NCBI GenBank assembly: GCA_029861655.1
Contig: JAOTZA010000065.1
Coordinates: 1 to 12,607 of the forward strand
DNA: 12,607 bases
DNA from: Acidobacteriota bacterium
Lineage (GTDB): Bacteria > Acidobacteriota > Thermoanaerobaculia > Multivoradales > JAHEKO01
Direction of reading: 5' to 3'
Part shown: piece by piece, positions 1-7,533 of the stretch
Layout: the number at the start of each line of letters is the position of its first letter
How positions within the stretch are numbered: position 1 is the stretch's first letter
The notes under the pieces: generated by a model
The model's input: only the letters and a program-made list of their open reading frames with translations
What the model was told of the DNA's origin: nothing
Databases searched by the model: none
Made by a program: the position numbers and the translations under genes

Positions 1-1
1 G

Positions 2-577
2 CGGGTGACGATCGTTCCGCTCAAGGCTCTGGGGGTTCCCGAGCCGCGGCCGGCACCGCCCAAGAAACCCGCGCCCAAGAAACCGGAGGTCAAAGCCGAG
101 CCCGAGAAGAAAGAAAGCGAACCCACCAGCGACCTCCCGAGCCCGGAGGCCGCCAAAGCATCTCGTCAACCCGAGCCGTCTGCTCGAGAACGGACGCCAG
201 TCGAGCCGACGGCCCCACCGGAAACGGAGCTCTCCCAGCGTCTCGGAGGGCCGGATGGCTCCTCGCTCGGGACGACGCCTTTTGGGGCACAGGCCGGAGT
301 GGACGATCCGGACTTCCGCTACGACTACTACATCGAACAGATGCTGGTCATCATCGGCGGCAAATGGCTGCGCCCGTCGGTCAGCGGTGTCGAGGTCATC
401 GTGCATTTCCGTATCGCCCGCGACGGCCGGCTGGACGAGATCGAGATCACCCGGCCCTCGGGTTCGGCGTCCTTCGATATTGCCGGGCTGAGAGCGGTCG
501 AGCTGTCGTCTCCATTGCCGCCGCTCCCCGCCAGCTACCCTCACCCCTCCCTCGGTGTGAGTCTGTTGATCCGCTAA
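2..577 (+). CDS. TolA/TonB-family energy transducer, C-terminal part (5' end outside window)
   Basis: The frame is open to the left edge, so this is the 3' part of a gene. The GTG at base 5 is only the first start-like codon and probably not the true start, because the N-terminal membrane anchor expected for TolA/TonB is absent. Seen: about 191 residues. A Pro/Lys/Glu-rich stretch (roughly residues 10-75) fits a periplasm-spanning linker. A compact C-terminal domain follows, containing DYYIEQMLVIIGGKWLRP and later VEVIVHFRIARDGRLDEIEI, and ending LPPLPASYP...LGVSLLIR. This is the pattern of TonB/TolA C-terminal domains. Known: TolA links the proton-motive-force-driven TolQ-TolR motor in the inner membrane to TolB/Pal. 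Context: tolB starts 11 bp downstream and pal and cpoB follow, so TolA is the likely role. Many lineages label this copy 'energy transducer TonB', so I give no symbol. tolQ and tolR would be expected just upstream. Confidence 0.82.
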   Translation, partial: RVTIVPLKALGVPEPRPAPPKKPAPKKPEVKAEPEKKESEPTSDLPSPEAAKASRQPEPSARERTPVEPTAPPETELSQRLGGPDGSSLGTTPFGAQAGVDDPDFRYDYYIEQMLVIIGGKWLRPSVSGVEVIVHFRIARDGRLDEIEITRPSGSASFDIAGLRAVELSSPLPPLPASYPHPSLGVSLLIR

Positions 578-588
578 CGAGGTAGATT

Positions 589-2016
589 GTGAGACAGGCG
601 ATGATCAAGAGATGGACGGTGGCAGCACAGACCCTGCAGCACGCGCTGGCGTCCGGTTTGGCTCTCTCGACGGTGTGGGTCTCGACGCAGATCCCCGCGG
701 CCGCTGCACCCCAGGACCAGGACGAACCGGCCCAGGACATTACCGTGGTACTGGAACAGGGACAGCAAAGAGCCAGGTTTCGGATCGCCGTACCCGACCC
801 CGACACCTCTGCTGCCGCACCCCGCACCTCGGTGGCCTCGTTGGATCTGACCACCGTGCTGCGGCAAGACCTGGAGGCGAGCGGCGTCTTCTCGGTACAG
901 GGCCCCGAGCAACTGTCGGTGCTTTCGTTGACCGGTGATCGGCTTCGCGACGCCCCGCTCTACCAGTCACTTGGCAACGAGCTCCTTCTCGAATCGGCGG
1001 TGCGAGAAGAGAAGGGGTTGCTTGTCCTCGAGGGTCGGATCTTTCAGCTTTCGGGTGGCGAGACCATTTTGGGGAAACGCTACCGCGGCGGGTACGAGCT
1101 CAGCAGGCGGATGGCTCACACCTTCGCCGACGAGATCGTGCGGTACTTCACCGGGCGTCGCGGTGTGGCCCTAACCGCAATCGCCTTCCACTCGGATCGT
1201 GACGGCCTGACCCGGGGAGGAGACCCGCGTCGCGAGGTCTATCTGATGGACTACGACGGCTGGAACCAGCGCGCGGTCACCGCCCACGAGTCGATGTCGA
1301 TGTCGCCAGCTTGGAGCCCGGGAAGCGACGCCATCGCCTATGTGACCTATGTCGAAAACGAGCTTGTTTCGATCTATTCGGTGGATGTTCGTACGGGCGC
1401 CAAGACCCCTGTCGTACGAAGTGGGGGCTTTAACAGCTCGCCGGCGTTCTCGCCCGATGGCCGCAAGATCGCCTTCGCCCGCACCGTCGGTGGAGGCAAC
1501 ACCGAGATCTTTGTCAGCCATCGAGACGGATCCAATCTGGTGCGGCTGACCAACGCCAACGGAATCGACACCAACCCCGCCTGGAGCCCTACCGGGCGTG
1601 AGATCGCTTTTACGTCCGGGCGGTCGGGCCGACCTCAGATCTATGTGATGGGGGCCGAAGGCACCGATCTACGCCGCGCCACCTTTACGGGCGACTACAA
1701 CGACGGCGCCGAATGGAGCCCTGACGGAGCGCGCATCGTCCATTCCTCGCGCCGCTCGAGCGGCACCAGTTTCGATCTCGCGCTCACCGATCTGACGACC
1801 AACGAGACCCGGCTGCTGACCGCTGGGGTCGCGGGCAGTCACGAGTCCCCGAGCTTCTCGCCGGACGGCCGCAGGATCGCCTATCAAACCACCCGGAGTT
1901 CCCGGACGGGAACCGACACCCAGATCTATGTCGTCGAACTGGCCGGAGGCGGGCACCGGCAACTGACCCGCCAGGGCCACAACTGGGCGCCGGATTGGTC
2001 CGGATATCTCGAATAG
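589..2016 (+). CDS. tolB: TolB, periplasmic beta-propeller protein of the Tol-Pal system
   Basis: TolB is the periplasmic component that binds Pal and receives the TolA signal; the system keeps the outer membrane attached during cell division. Seen: 475 residues, slightly longer than usual because of a long signal peptide (hydrophobic region about residues 10-33, likely cleavage near the AAAA at 37-40). The N-terminal domain spans about 45-190. The propeller follows, with the blade signature S/N-P-A-W/F-SP-x-G-x-x-I-A-F/Y repeated at least five times (for example SPAFSPDGRKIAFA, NPAWSPTGREIAFTS, SPSFSPDGRRIAYQ). It ends in WAPDWSGYLE. Start: the GTG at 589 has an AGG-containing Shine-Dalgarno about 6 bp upstream. 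The ATG at 601 is an alternative that gives a more ordinary signal peptide. Cotranscription with the preceding tolA-like gene is inferred from the 11-bp gap. Confidence 0.95.
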   Translation: MRQAMIKRWTVAAQTLQHALASGLALSTVWVSTQIPAAAAPQDQDEPAQDITVVLEQGQQRARFRIAVPDPDTSAAAPRTSVASLDLTTVLRQDLEASGVFSVQGPEQLSVLSLTGDRLRDAPLYQSLGNELLLESAVREEKGLLVLEGRIFQLSGGETILGKRYRGGYELSRRMAHTFADEIVRYFTGRRGVALTAIAFHSDRDGLTRGGDPRREVYLMDYDGWNQRAVTAHESMSMSPAWSPGSDAIAYVTYVENELVSIYSVDVRTGAKTPVVRSGGFNSSPAFSPDGRKIAFARTVGGGNTEIFVSHRDGSNLVRLTNANGIDTNPAWSPTGREIAFTSGRSGRPQIYVMGAEGTDLRRATFTGDYNDGAEWSPDGARIVHSSRRSSGTSFDLALTDLTTNETRLLTAGVAGSHESPSFSPDGRRIAYQTTRSSRTGTDTQIYVVELAGGGHRQLTRQGHNWAPDWSGYLE

Positions 2017-2052
2017 ACTCGAATAAGTTCCGAGATCTGTTGAAGAAAAGTG

Positions 2053-2082
2053 TTGAACGTAAGGAAACCCTCCTGCTACAGT
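2053..2082 (+). promoter_or_regulatory. Candidate sigma70-type promoter for pal-cpoB
   Basis: TTGAAC at 2053-2058 and TACAGT at 2077-2082 are separated by 18 bp. Each hexamer matches the consensus at four of six positions, within a locally AT-richer stretch. The predicted transcript would start near 2089-2091 and leave a leader of about 70 nt before pal. It lies in the 143-bp tolB-pal gap, by far the largest gap inside the cluster. Assigned by eye only. Confidence 0.45.
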
Positions 2083-2159
2083 AGGCCTTGTTTGAGATTG
2101 GGCCGATTGCATTCGGCCGGGTGGACCGGTACGGACAAGTGGGAATGAAGGAGACACCG

Positions 2160-2744
2160 ATGAATCGTAAGTGGATCGCATTGGCCTCTACATGGATCGC
2201 AGCCCTGCTCTTGGTCGTCGGGTGCAGCGGTGGGAAACAGCCTGAGCCGGCTCCGATCGTGGAAGAGCCCGAACCCGTCGTCGCGCCTGTTGTGGTCAAA
2301 CCACCCCCTGCTCCGCCCGTGATGGACGACGAAAAGCCCTTATGGGACGAGGATGTGGAGGCTTTCAACGACGCAACCCGTGATCCGTCTCACGCTCTGT
2401 ACGGTCTTATCGGAGACGTCTATTTCGAATTCGACAAATACGAGCTGAAGCCAGAGGCTCGCGAGCGTTTGGCCAAGAACGCCCGGTTCATGCGCGAGCA
2501 CCCCCGGAAGGTCTTTCGCCTCGAAGGGCATTGCGACGAGCGTGGCACCAACGAGTACAACCTCGCGCTGGGCGAGCGCAGAGCCAACGCCGCGCGCTCC
2601 TACCTGCTGTCGTTGGGTGTGCCCGCTGCACAGATGCGGACCATCAGCTATGGCGAAGAACGACCGACCTGCATGACCCACGCCGAGAGCTGCTGGTCGC
2701 AGAATCGGCGAGCCGCGTTCTATCTGGCGTCCGAGCTGGGCTAG
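2160..2744 (+). CDS. pal: Pal, peptidoglycan-associated outer-membrane lipoprotein
   Basis: Pal anchors the outer membrane to peptidoglycan and binds TolB. Seen: 194 residues. The lipoprotein signal peptide ends in LVVGC, with acylated Cys22 followed by Ser, which fits outer-membrane retention by E. coli rules. A Pro/Val/Glu-rich linker covers about 26-60. An OmpA-like domain covers about 84-194, with VYFEFDKYEL (87-96), the diaminopimelate-binding motif LEGHCDERGT (121-130), NLALGERRA and the closing NRRA (182-185). Start: ATG at 2160 has AAGGAG (2148-2153) 6 bp upstream; an in-frame start at 2088 would put 24 residues ahead of the signal peptide and is rejected. Odd: the mature domain carries Cys125, Cys171 and Cys178, the last two close enough to form a disulfide. 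cpoB follows after 16 bp. Confidence 0.96.
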   Translation: MNRKWIALASTWIAALLLVVGCSGGKQPEPAPIVEEPEPVVAPVVVKPPPAPPVMDDEKPLWDEDVEAFNDATRDPSHALYGLIGDVYFEFDKYELKPEARERLAKNARFMREHPRKVFRLEGHCDERGTNEYNLALGERRANAARSYLLSLGVPAAQMRTISYGEERPTCMTHAESCWSQNRRAAFYLASELG

Positions 2745-2760
2745 TCTCAGAGGGCATCGT

Positions 2761-3561
2761 TTGTTTCGACGGTCTCTCATCCCCGCTTTGATTGTCGCGG
2801 CCGTGCTGGCTGCGGGCTGCGTTTCGTCGACCGATATCGAGGGGCTGCAAGCGCAGCTCGGGGACGTGCAGAGACAGCTCCTCCAGCTCCAGCAGCAGAC
2901 TTCGAGCAAGGACGAGGTGGCCGATCTGCGTGACGAGGTGTCGACCCGCACCCAGGCGCTCATCAAGTCGGAGGCCGACATGATGGTCGGCCTGGAACAA
3001 CTCGCCACCCAGATCGAACAGCTCCAGGCGAGCCTCGGCGACACCAACTACCGGCTCACCCAACTCTCGCAGCAGATCACCGCCACCAACCAGGAGCTTC
3101 AGGCAGTGAGAAGCTCGCTCGGTGGCGCGCTCGCCAACCCGGGGCGGGCGCAGAGCCCGGTGGTCAAGCCGCCCGAAGATCCGAGGGCGCTTTACCAGGC
3201 CGCTTATAACGACTACCTGGGGGGCCGGTACGATCTTGCCATTCTAGGATTCAGGCGCTATCTCGAGGCCTTCCCGGGGACCGATCTCTCAGATAACGCC
3301 ACCTACTGGATCGGTGAGTGCTACTTCAGCCAACGCAAATATGCGCAGGCGATTCAGGAGTTCGACGCCATCGTCACCAACTTCCAGCGCAGTGACAAGA
3401 AGGCGAGCGCCTTGCTGCGAAAAGGTTTTGCCTACCTCGAGATGAACCAGCGCAACCAGGGCATTGTCCAGCTGCAAAGCGTTATCCGGCAGTACCCGCA
3501 GACCGACGAGGCCGATCTGGCCCGCCAGCGGCTCGATAGTCTCGGAGTTGACCCCAGCTAG
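2761..3561 (+). CDS. cpoB: CpoB/YbgF-type Tol-Pal coordinator, predicted lipoprotein
   Basis: CpoB (YbgF) coordinates outer-membrane constriction by Tol-Pal with septal peptidoglycan synthesis. Seen: 266 residues. A short signal peptide ends in LAAGC, with Cys20 as a predicted lipidation site. A long Gln/Leu-rich heptad region at about 25-120 fits the trimerising coiled coil. A Pro-containing linker follows, then TPR-type repeats from about residue 140: ALYQAAYNDYLGGRYDLAI, then NATYWIGECYFSQRKYAQAI, then ALLRKGFAYLEMNQRNQGI, each ending in a YP- or FP-like turn. This is the YbgF C-terminal TPR domain. Start: TTG at 2761, supported by AGAGGG at 2749-2754 with 6-bp spacing and by the signal peptide beginning exactly there. 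Odd: E. coli CpoB is a soluble periplasmic protein, whereas this one should be membrane-anchored. It lies 16 bp after pal, so cotranscription is likely. Confidence 0.93.
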   Translation: MFRRSLIPALIVAAVLAAGCVSSTDIEGLQAQLGDVQRQLLQLQQQTSSKDEVADLRDEVSTRTQALIKSEADMMVGLEQLATQIEQLQASLGDTNYRLTQLSQQITATNQELQAVRSSLGGALANPGRAQSPVVKPPEDPRALYQAAYNDYLGGRYDLAILGFRRYLEAFPGTDLSDNATYWIGECYFSQRKYAQAIQEFDAIVTNFQRSDKKASALLRKGFAYLEMNQRNQGIVQLQSVIRQYPQTDEADLARQRLDSLGVDPS

Positions 3562-3579
3562 TCCGCGACGCCGACTGGC

Positions 3580-3587
3580 TATATACT
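3580..3587 (+). promoter_or_regulatory. Possible -10 element for rpsT
   Basis: TATATACT lies about 80 bp before the rpsT start in the 104-bp gap after cpoB and is the only AT-rich hexamer-like stretch there. No convincing -35 is at 16-18 bp; a TTGACC at 3548-3553 is too far away (about 28 bp). A promoter is expected because rpsT is functionally unrelated to tol-pal, but the assignment is weak. Confidence 0.25.
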
Positions 3588-3665
3588 CCCCCGGCTCCGC
3601 TCCGTCCGATCTCCGGGCGGGATTTACTCTAAAGCACCCCTCAAAAGCATTTGGAAGGAACTCGA

Positions 3666-3929
3666 ATGGCTAACAGCAAGTCCGCCGAAAAGCGGGTTCG
3701 TCAGGACACGGTCCGGCGCGAGCGCAATCGCTCCGGTAAATCGGTGATGCGTACCTCGATCAAGAAACTGCGCACCACGATCGAGGCAGGCGATGCCGCG
3801 AAGGCAAGGGAACAGCTTCCTGAAACTTTGCGTCTGGTTGACATGACCGCGCAAAAGGGAGGCATTCACGCCAACGCAGCCGCCCGCACCAAGTCCCGCT
3901 TGACCTGCGCGGTTCAGAATCTTTCGTAA
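3666..3929 (+). CDS. rpsT: Ribosomal protein S20
   Basis: S20 binds 16S rRNA in the body of the 30S subunit and is an early assembly protein. Seen: 87 residues, the usual length. It begins MANSKSAEKRVRQ and has the Arg/Lys-rich first helix (RRERNRSGKSVMRTSIKKLR). It ends with the typical KGGIHANAAARTKSRL segment. Start: ATG at 3666 with the strong Shine-Dalgarno GGAAGGA (3653-3659), 6 bp away; the frame runs back to 3651 but the family always starts MAN. It stands alone on its strand behind the tol-pal cluster. Its stop is 7 bp from the stop of lptE, which reads toward it, so there is no separate terminator between the two. Confidence 0.97.
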   Translation: MANSKSAEKRVRQDTVRRERNRSGKSVMRTSIKKLRTTIEAGDAAKAREQLPETLRLVDMTAQKGGIHANAAARTKSRLTCAVQNLS

Positions 3930-3936
3930 GCTCAGG

Positions 3937-4536
3937 CTAGAAGCCTTCGAGGATGTCGATCACGATCGACTCGGCGAACTTGTCCGCTACCTCTTCGATC
4001 GCCTGGTCTTCCCGGCTGAAGAACTCGATCTCCGAGATATCCGCTTCGTAGGTCTCCCGGAACTGGTAGTTGGTCTGCTTCCAGAGGATTTCGTCCTCGT
4101 CACCGGCGCGGCGAAACTCCATCTGTCCGCCGATGTAGACCTCATACTCGCGCGCCCTGCCCTGGGCCCCAAACGCCACGGGGCGGACCCGGAACAGGGT
4201 CACTGTGCCGCTTAGAATCGCGTCGGCCTCGCCACTTGTCGAGACGACGCGAAACCTCTGCCGCTTGACAAACTCGCTGGCGATAGCCTGGCTGAGAATC
4301 TGATCTACCTGGGTTCTGGTGGTCTGGTTCCCGAGGGTTTGAACATAGATGTTCCGAATGTCCTCCGGCAGCGAGCTGCTGCGGCCCACGAGCGCGTAGC
4401 CGCACCCGGCAAGCGACAGAGTGGAGAGCAACAGAACCGAGGCCTGAAAACCCGTGACGAGCCTCAGCAAGTTCCGCCGGTGCCTGCCGCTACTCTCGGG
4501 ACCTTTCGTTCTGGTTGCGGTTCCGTCGGTCATCAT
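3937..4536 (-). CDS. lptE: LptE, LPS-assembly lipoprotein
   Basis: LptE plugs the LptD barrel that inserts lipopolysaccharide into the outer membrane. Seen: 199 residues. The hydrophobic segment ends in SLAGC (lipidated Cys45) followed immediately by GYALVGR, the CGY-plus-LP start characteristic of the family (SSLPEDIRNIYVQTLGNQT). Later come QILSQAIASEFVKR, the beta-rich middle and a C-terminal helix with EEVADKFAESIVIDIL. Start: ATG at 4536 has GAGGAG 6 bp upstream and overlaps the leuS stop as ATGA, pointing to translational coupling. It gives an unusually long, Arg/Lys-rich n-region of about 29 residues, and a TTG codon at residue 23 would give a normal-length signal peptide instead. Linkage to leuS is as in E. 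coli (leuS-lptE-holA), but no holA follows here. Confidence 0.9.
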   Translation of the reverse strand: MMTDGTATRTKGPESSGRHRRNLLRLVTGFQASVLLLSTLSLAGCGYALVGRSSSLPEDIRNIYVQTLGNQTTRTQVDQILSQAIASEFVKRQRFRVVSTSGEADAILSGTVTLFRVRPVAFGAQGRAREYEVYIGGQMEFRRAGDEDEILWKQTNYQFRETYEADISEIEFFSREDQAIEEVADKFAESIVIDILEGF

Positions 4537-7007
4537 TCGGGTCTCCTCGTCACCAGGTTCACCAGCCGTCCGGGAATGAGCACCGTCTTGGCCACGTCTC
4601 GCCCGGCGAGGTGTTGCTTGACTTTGTCGGTCTCGAGCACGAGTTTCTTGACGGCTTCTTCAGACTCGTCGGAGTCCACTTCGATCCGATCCCGGAGTTT
4701 ACCGTCGATCTGAATCACCAGGGTGAGTCGGTCACGCGCGAGCTTGGACTCGTCGTGCTGGGGCCAATCCGTATCCAGCAGCATGTCGCCGTGGCCTCGA
4801 GCCTCCCAGAGCTCCTCGCACAGGTGAGGCGCCATGGGATAGAGCAGTTTCAGGAGCGTGTCGAAGGTCTGTTCACAGACCAGCTTCGACGCCGTCTTCC
4901 CCTCGACGGCCCGAGTCAGGGAGCTCTGTAGCTCCATGAGAGCCGCAACCGCGGTGTTGAACTTGAACCTCTCGAGATCTGAGGTGACCCGCTTGATCGT
5001 CTCGTGGCACGAGCGCTCCAGTTCCTCGTCGGAGGGCCCGTGAGGCGGCACCGCGGCCAGGTTCTCCTGGATGCGGTTCACTCGATTGAGAAACCTGTAA
5101 GCGCCGAGGACGGCGTCGTCGTTCCACTCCACCTCGTCCTCGGGTGGCCCGAGAAAAAGTGTGTAGACACGTTCTGTGTCCGCCCCCATCCGTTCAATCA
5201 GGCCGTCAGGAGACACGGTGTTGCCCCGTGACTTGGACATCTTCTCCACCCTGCCGCTCGCTTCCGCGTAGTGGGTGATCATGCCCTGGTTGAATAGACG
5301 CTCGAACGGCTCCTCGACCGGTACCAGACCGAAGTCGTGAAGCACCCTGCAGACAAAGCGAGCATAGAGAAGATGCAGGATGGCGTGCTCGATACCACCG
5401 ATGTACTGATCGACCGGCATCCACTGAGAAGCCAGCTCGGAGTCGAAGATACGGCTGTCGTCCTTTGCGGACAGATAGCGCAGGTAGTACCAGGAGCTAT
5501 CCACAAAAGTGTCCATCGTGTCGGTTTCGCGCTTTGCGGCGGCGCCACAGGTTGGACACTCGACGTTGACGAAAGCCGCGTTGTGGCCCAGAGGATTACC
5601 CTGCCGGCCGGTCAACTCGACTTCGTACGGCAGCTCCACCGGAAGGGCTTCCTCGGGGACCGGTAACGTGCCGCAGCTGTCGCAGTAGATAACTGGAATC
5701 GGCGTGCCCCAGTAGCGCTGTCTCGAGATTAGCCAGTCGCGCAGTTTGTAGGTCACCCGAGCCCGTCCCCAACCCTCTATCTCACTCCAGGAGATGAACT
5801 TGGCGTTGGTCTCCGGCCCGGCGGTTTCGCCATCAAAGGGCGGTGCGTTACGGATGACACCCTCGTGGAGAATCGGCTCCTCGAGCGTCGTGACATCGAC
5901 GTCGTCACCCTCGGGATGGTAAACGAGTCGCACCTCGAGGCCCTCCTGGCGGGCAAAGGCCAGATCGCGGGCGTCGTGAGCCGGTACCGCCATGATGGCC
6001 CCGGTGCCGTAGCCGGTGAGGACATAGTTGGCCATCCAGACCGGGATCTTCTCTCGGGTCGCCGGGTTGATGGCAAACGCACCGGTGTCGCGGCCTTCCC
6101 TCTCGACGTCCTGGCCCTCGCGTTTCACCCTTGGGGTGTTGCGGACCTTCTGAATCCAGGCCTCCAGCGCCTCCTTCTCGGGGTGCTCCTCGATCAGCTT
6201 TTCCACCAGCTCATGTTCGGGAGCCACGACCATAAAGGTAGCGCCGTGGATGGTGTCGGGCCGGGTCGTGAACACAGTGAGCTTTTCGTCCAGGCCGACG
6301 AGCTCGAAGTCGAGCTCACCACCCTCGGAGCGGCCGATCCAGTTGCGCTGCATGACGCGCACCTTCTCCGGCCAACCCGTGAGCTCGTCGAGCCCGGCCA
6401 ACAGCCTCTCGGCGTAGGCGGTGATGCGCAAGAACCACTGCTCCAGATCGCGCTGCAGGACCTCGCTCTTGCAGCGATCGCAGAGCCCGTCAGACACCTG
6501 CTCGTTGGCCAGCACGGTCTGGCAGCTCGGGCACCAGTTGACAGGCGATTTCTTCTTGTAGGCCAGACCCTCCCGGAGCATCCTCACGAAGAGCCATTGA
6601 TTCCAGCGGTAATAGTCGGGTTCGCAAGTGGTAACTTCCTTGGACCAGTCGTAAAGAATGCCCCAGCGCTTGAACTGCTCCTTCATCACCGCGATGTTGT
6701 TGAGAGTCCAGTCTCGGGGATGAACCTTGCGCGCGATAGCGGCATTCTCCGCCGGCAGGCCGAAGGAATCCCAACCCATGGGGTTGAGAGGTCGCTTGCC
6801 GCACATCCTCAGATACCGGAAACGGGCGTCGCCGAGGATGTAGTTGCGCCCGTGACCGACGTGTAGCCGGTCACCTGACGGATAGGGGTACATCATCAAC
6901 ATGTAGTACTTGTCGGCCGCCCGTCGGAGATTGACCTCAGCTCCCCTTGCCTTCTCCCAGCGGCCCTGCCACTTGCCTTCGATCTTCTTGTGGTCGTATG
7001 TGGACAT
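4533..7007 (-). CDS. leuS: Leucyl-tRNA synthetase (class I)
   Basis: LeuRS charges tRNA-Leu and hydrolyses misacylated products in its CP1 editing domain. Seen: 824 residues, normal for bacterial LeuRS. The N-terminus MSTYDHKKIEGKWQ is typical. The HIGH motif appears as HVGH (49-52), followed by WDSFGLPAEN (79-88). A zinc-binding set is formed by Cys159, Cys162, Cys176 and Cys179. The editing domain contains TTRPDTIHGATF. Two further CxxC motifs precede DTFVDSSWYYLRY. KMSKS is intact at 589-593, and the anticodon-binding and C-terminal domains follow. Start: ATG at 7007, because the N-terminal motif begins there and the frame upstream (open to 7121) would run into nusB; the Shine-Dalgarno is weak. 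It lies 52 bp after nusB and overlaps lptE by 4 bp, so nusB-leuS-lptE is probably one transcript. Confidence 0.98.
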   Translation of the reverse strand: MSTYDHKKIEGKWQGRWEKARGAEVNLRRAADKYYMLMMYPYPSGDRLHVGHGRNYILGDARFRYLRMCGKRPLNPMGWDSFGLPAENAAIARKVHPRDWTLNNIAVMKEQFKRWGILYDWSKEVTTCEPDYYRWNQWLFVRMLREGLAYKKKSPVNWCPSCQTVLANEQVSDGLCDRCKSEVLQRDLEQWFLRITAYAERLLAGLDELTGWPEKVRVMQRNWIGRSEGGELDFELVGLDEKLTVFTTRPDTIHGATFMVVAPEHELVEKLIEEHPEKEALEAWIQKVRNTPRVKREGQDVEREGRDTGAFAINPATREKIPVWMANYVLTGYGTGAIMAVPAHDARDLAFARQEGLEVRLVYHPEGDDVDVTTLEEPILHEGVIRNAPPFDGETAGPETNAKFISWSEIEGWGRARVTYKLRDWLISRQRYWGTPIPVIYCDSCGTLPVPEEALPVELPYEVELTGRQGNPLGHNAAFVNVECPTCGAAAKRETDTMDTFVDSSWYYLRYLSAKDDSRIFDSELASQWMPVDQYIGGIEHAILHLLYARFVCRVLHDFGLVPVEEPFERLFNQGMITHYAEASGRVEKMSKSRGNTVSPDGLIERMGADTERVYTLFLGPPEDEVEWNDDAVLGAYRFLNRVNRIQENLAAVPPHGPSDEELERSCHETIKRVTSDLERFKFNTAVAALMELQSSLTRAVEGKTASKLVCEQTFDTLLKLLYPMAPHLCEELWEARGHGDMLLDTDWPQHDESKLARDRLTLVIQIDGKLRDRIEVDSDESEEAVKKLVLETDKVKQHLAGRDVAKTVLIPGRLVNLVTRRPE

Positions 7008-7059
7008 AGCGGTAAATCTCAGTCTCTTCGGGTCTCTTCGGATCCTTTCGAACCGGTTT

Positions 7060-7533
7060 TCAGGTGAGAGTACCCGGAAACGAATGGCTCTTGAGCAGCC
7101 CGTCGAGGACGCCGTTGACAAAACGGCCGGAGTTCTCGGATCCGAACCGTTTCGCCAGTTCGATGGCTTCGTCGAGGATCACCAGTTTGGGAACGTCTGA
7201 CTGGTAGGCCAGCTCATAAACCGCCAGCCGCAGGATGTTCCTATCCACCGCCGGCATCCGTTCCAACCTCCAGTTCTCGGCCTGGGCACGGACCATTTCG
7301 TCGATTTCGTCTCGGTGTTCGGAGACGCCCAGAAAAAGAGTGCGCGCGTAATCGAGTGCGCTTTGGATCGCTTTTGGCGACAGGCCAAGCCGGCCGAGCT
7401 CCTGATAGGTGTCGCTTTCACCTGCTCTCAGTGGAAGAAAACCCGCGACGACCTCCTGGTCGGTCGAGTGACCCAGCTCACCTTGATAGAGCATCTGGAG
7501 GGCCATGCTTCTCGCTGTCCTCCTCTTGCTCAA
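7060..7533 (-). CDS. nusB: Transcription antitermination factor NusB
   Basis: NusB pairs with NusE (S10) on boxA RNA to form the antitermination complex for rRNA operons. Seen: 157 residues from the chosen start. The N-terminal motif SKRRTARSMALQMLYQ is standard NusB. Later motifs are RMPAVDRNILRLAVYEL and VILDEAIELAKRFGSENSGRFVNGVLDGL, with the family's helical pattern. Start: TTG at 7533, one residue before SKRR, with GGGGAG (7546-7541) 7 bp upstream. The frame is open back to an ATG at 7671, but those 46 extra residues have no NusB character. The next in-frame ATG downstream would remove the conserved Arg-rich helix. It is followed by leuS after 52 bp; the usual ribH partner is not upstream here. 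Confidence 0.94.
   Translation of the reverse strand: MSKRRTARSMALQMLYQGELGHSTDQEVVAGFLPLRAGESDTYQELGRLGLSPKAIQSALDYARTLFLGVSEHRDEIDEMVRAQAENWRLERMPAVDRNILRLAVYELAYQSDVPKLVILDEAIELAKRFGSENSGRFVNGVLDGLLKSHSFPGTLT

Noticed and set aside
2006..2038. Intrinsic terminator after tolB (ATCTCG ... CGAGAT)
   Set aside because: Six-base stem with a loop of about 20 nt and no T-run behind it.
3590..3617. Terminator after cpoB (CCCGG ... CCGGG)
   Set aside because: Five-base stem, 18-nt loop, no T-run; chance pairing in GC-rich sequence is likely.
5865..6866. 333-codon plus-strand frame
   Set aside because: It lies wholly antisense to leuS, whose motifs (HVGH, CxxC pairs, editing domain) cover the same bases; no domain is recognisable in the frame.
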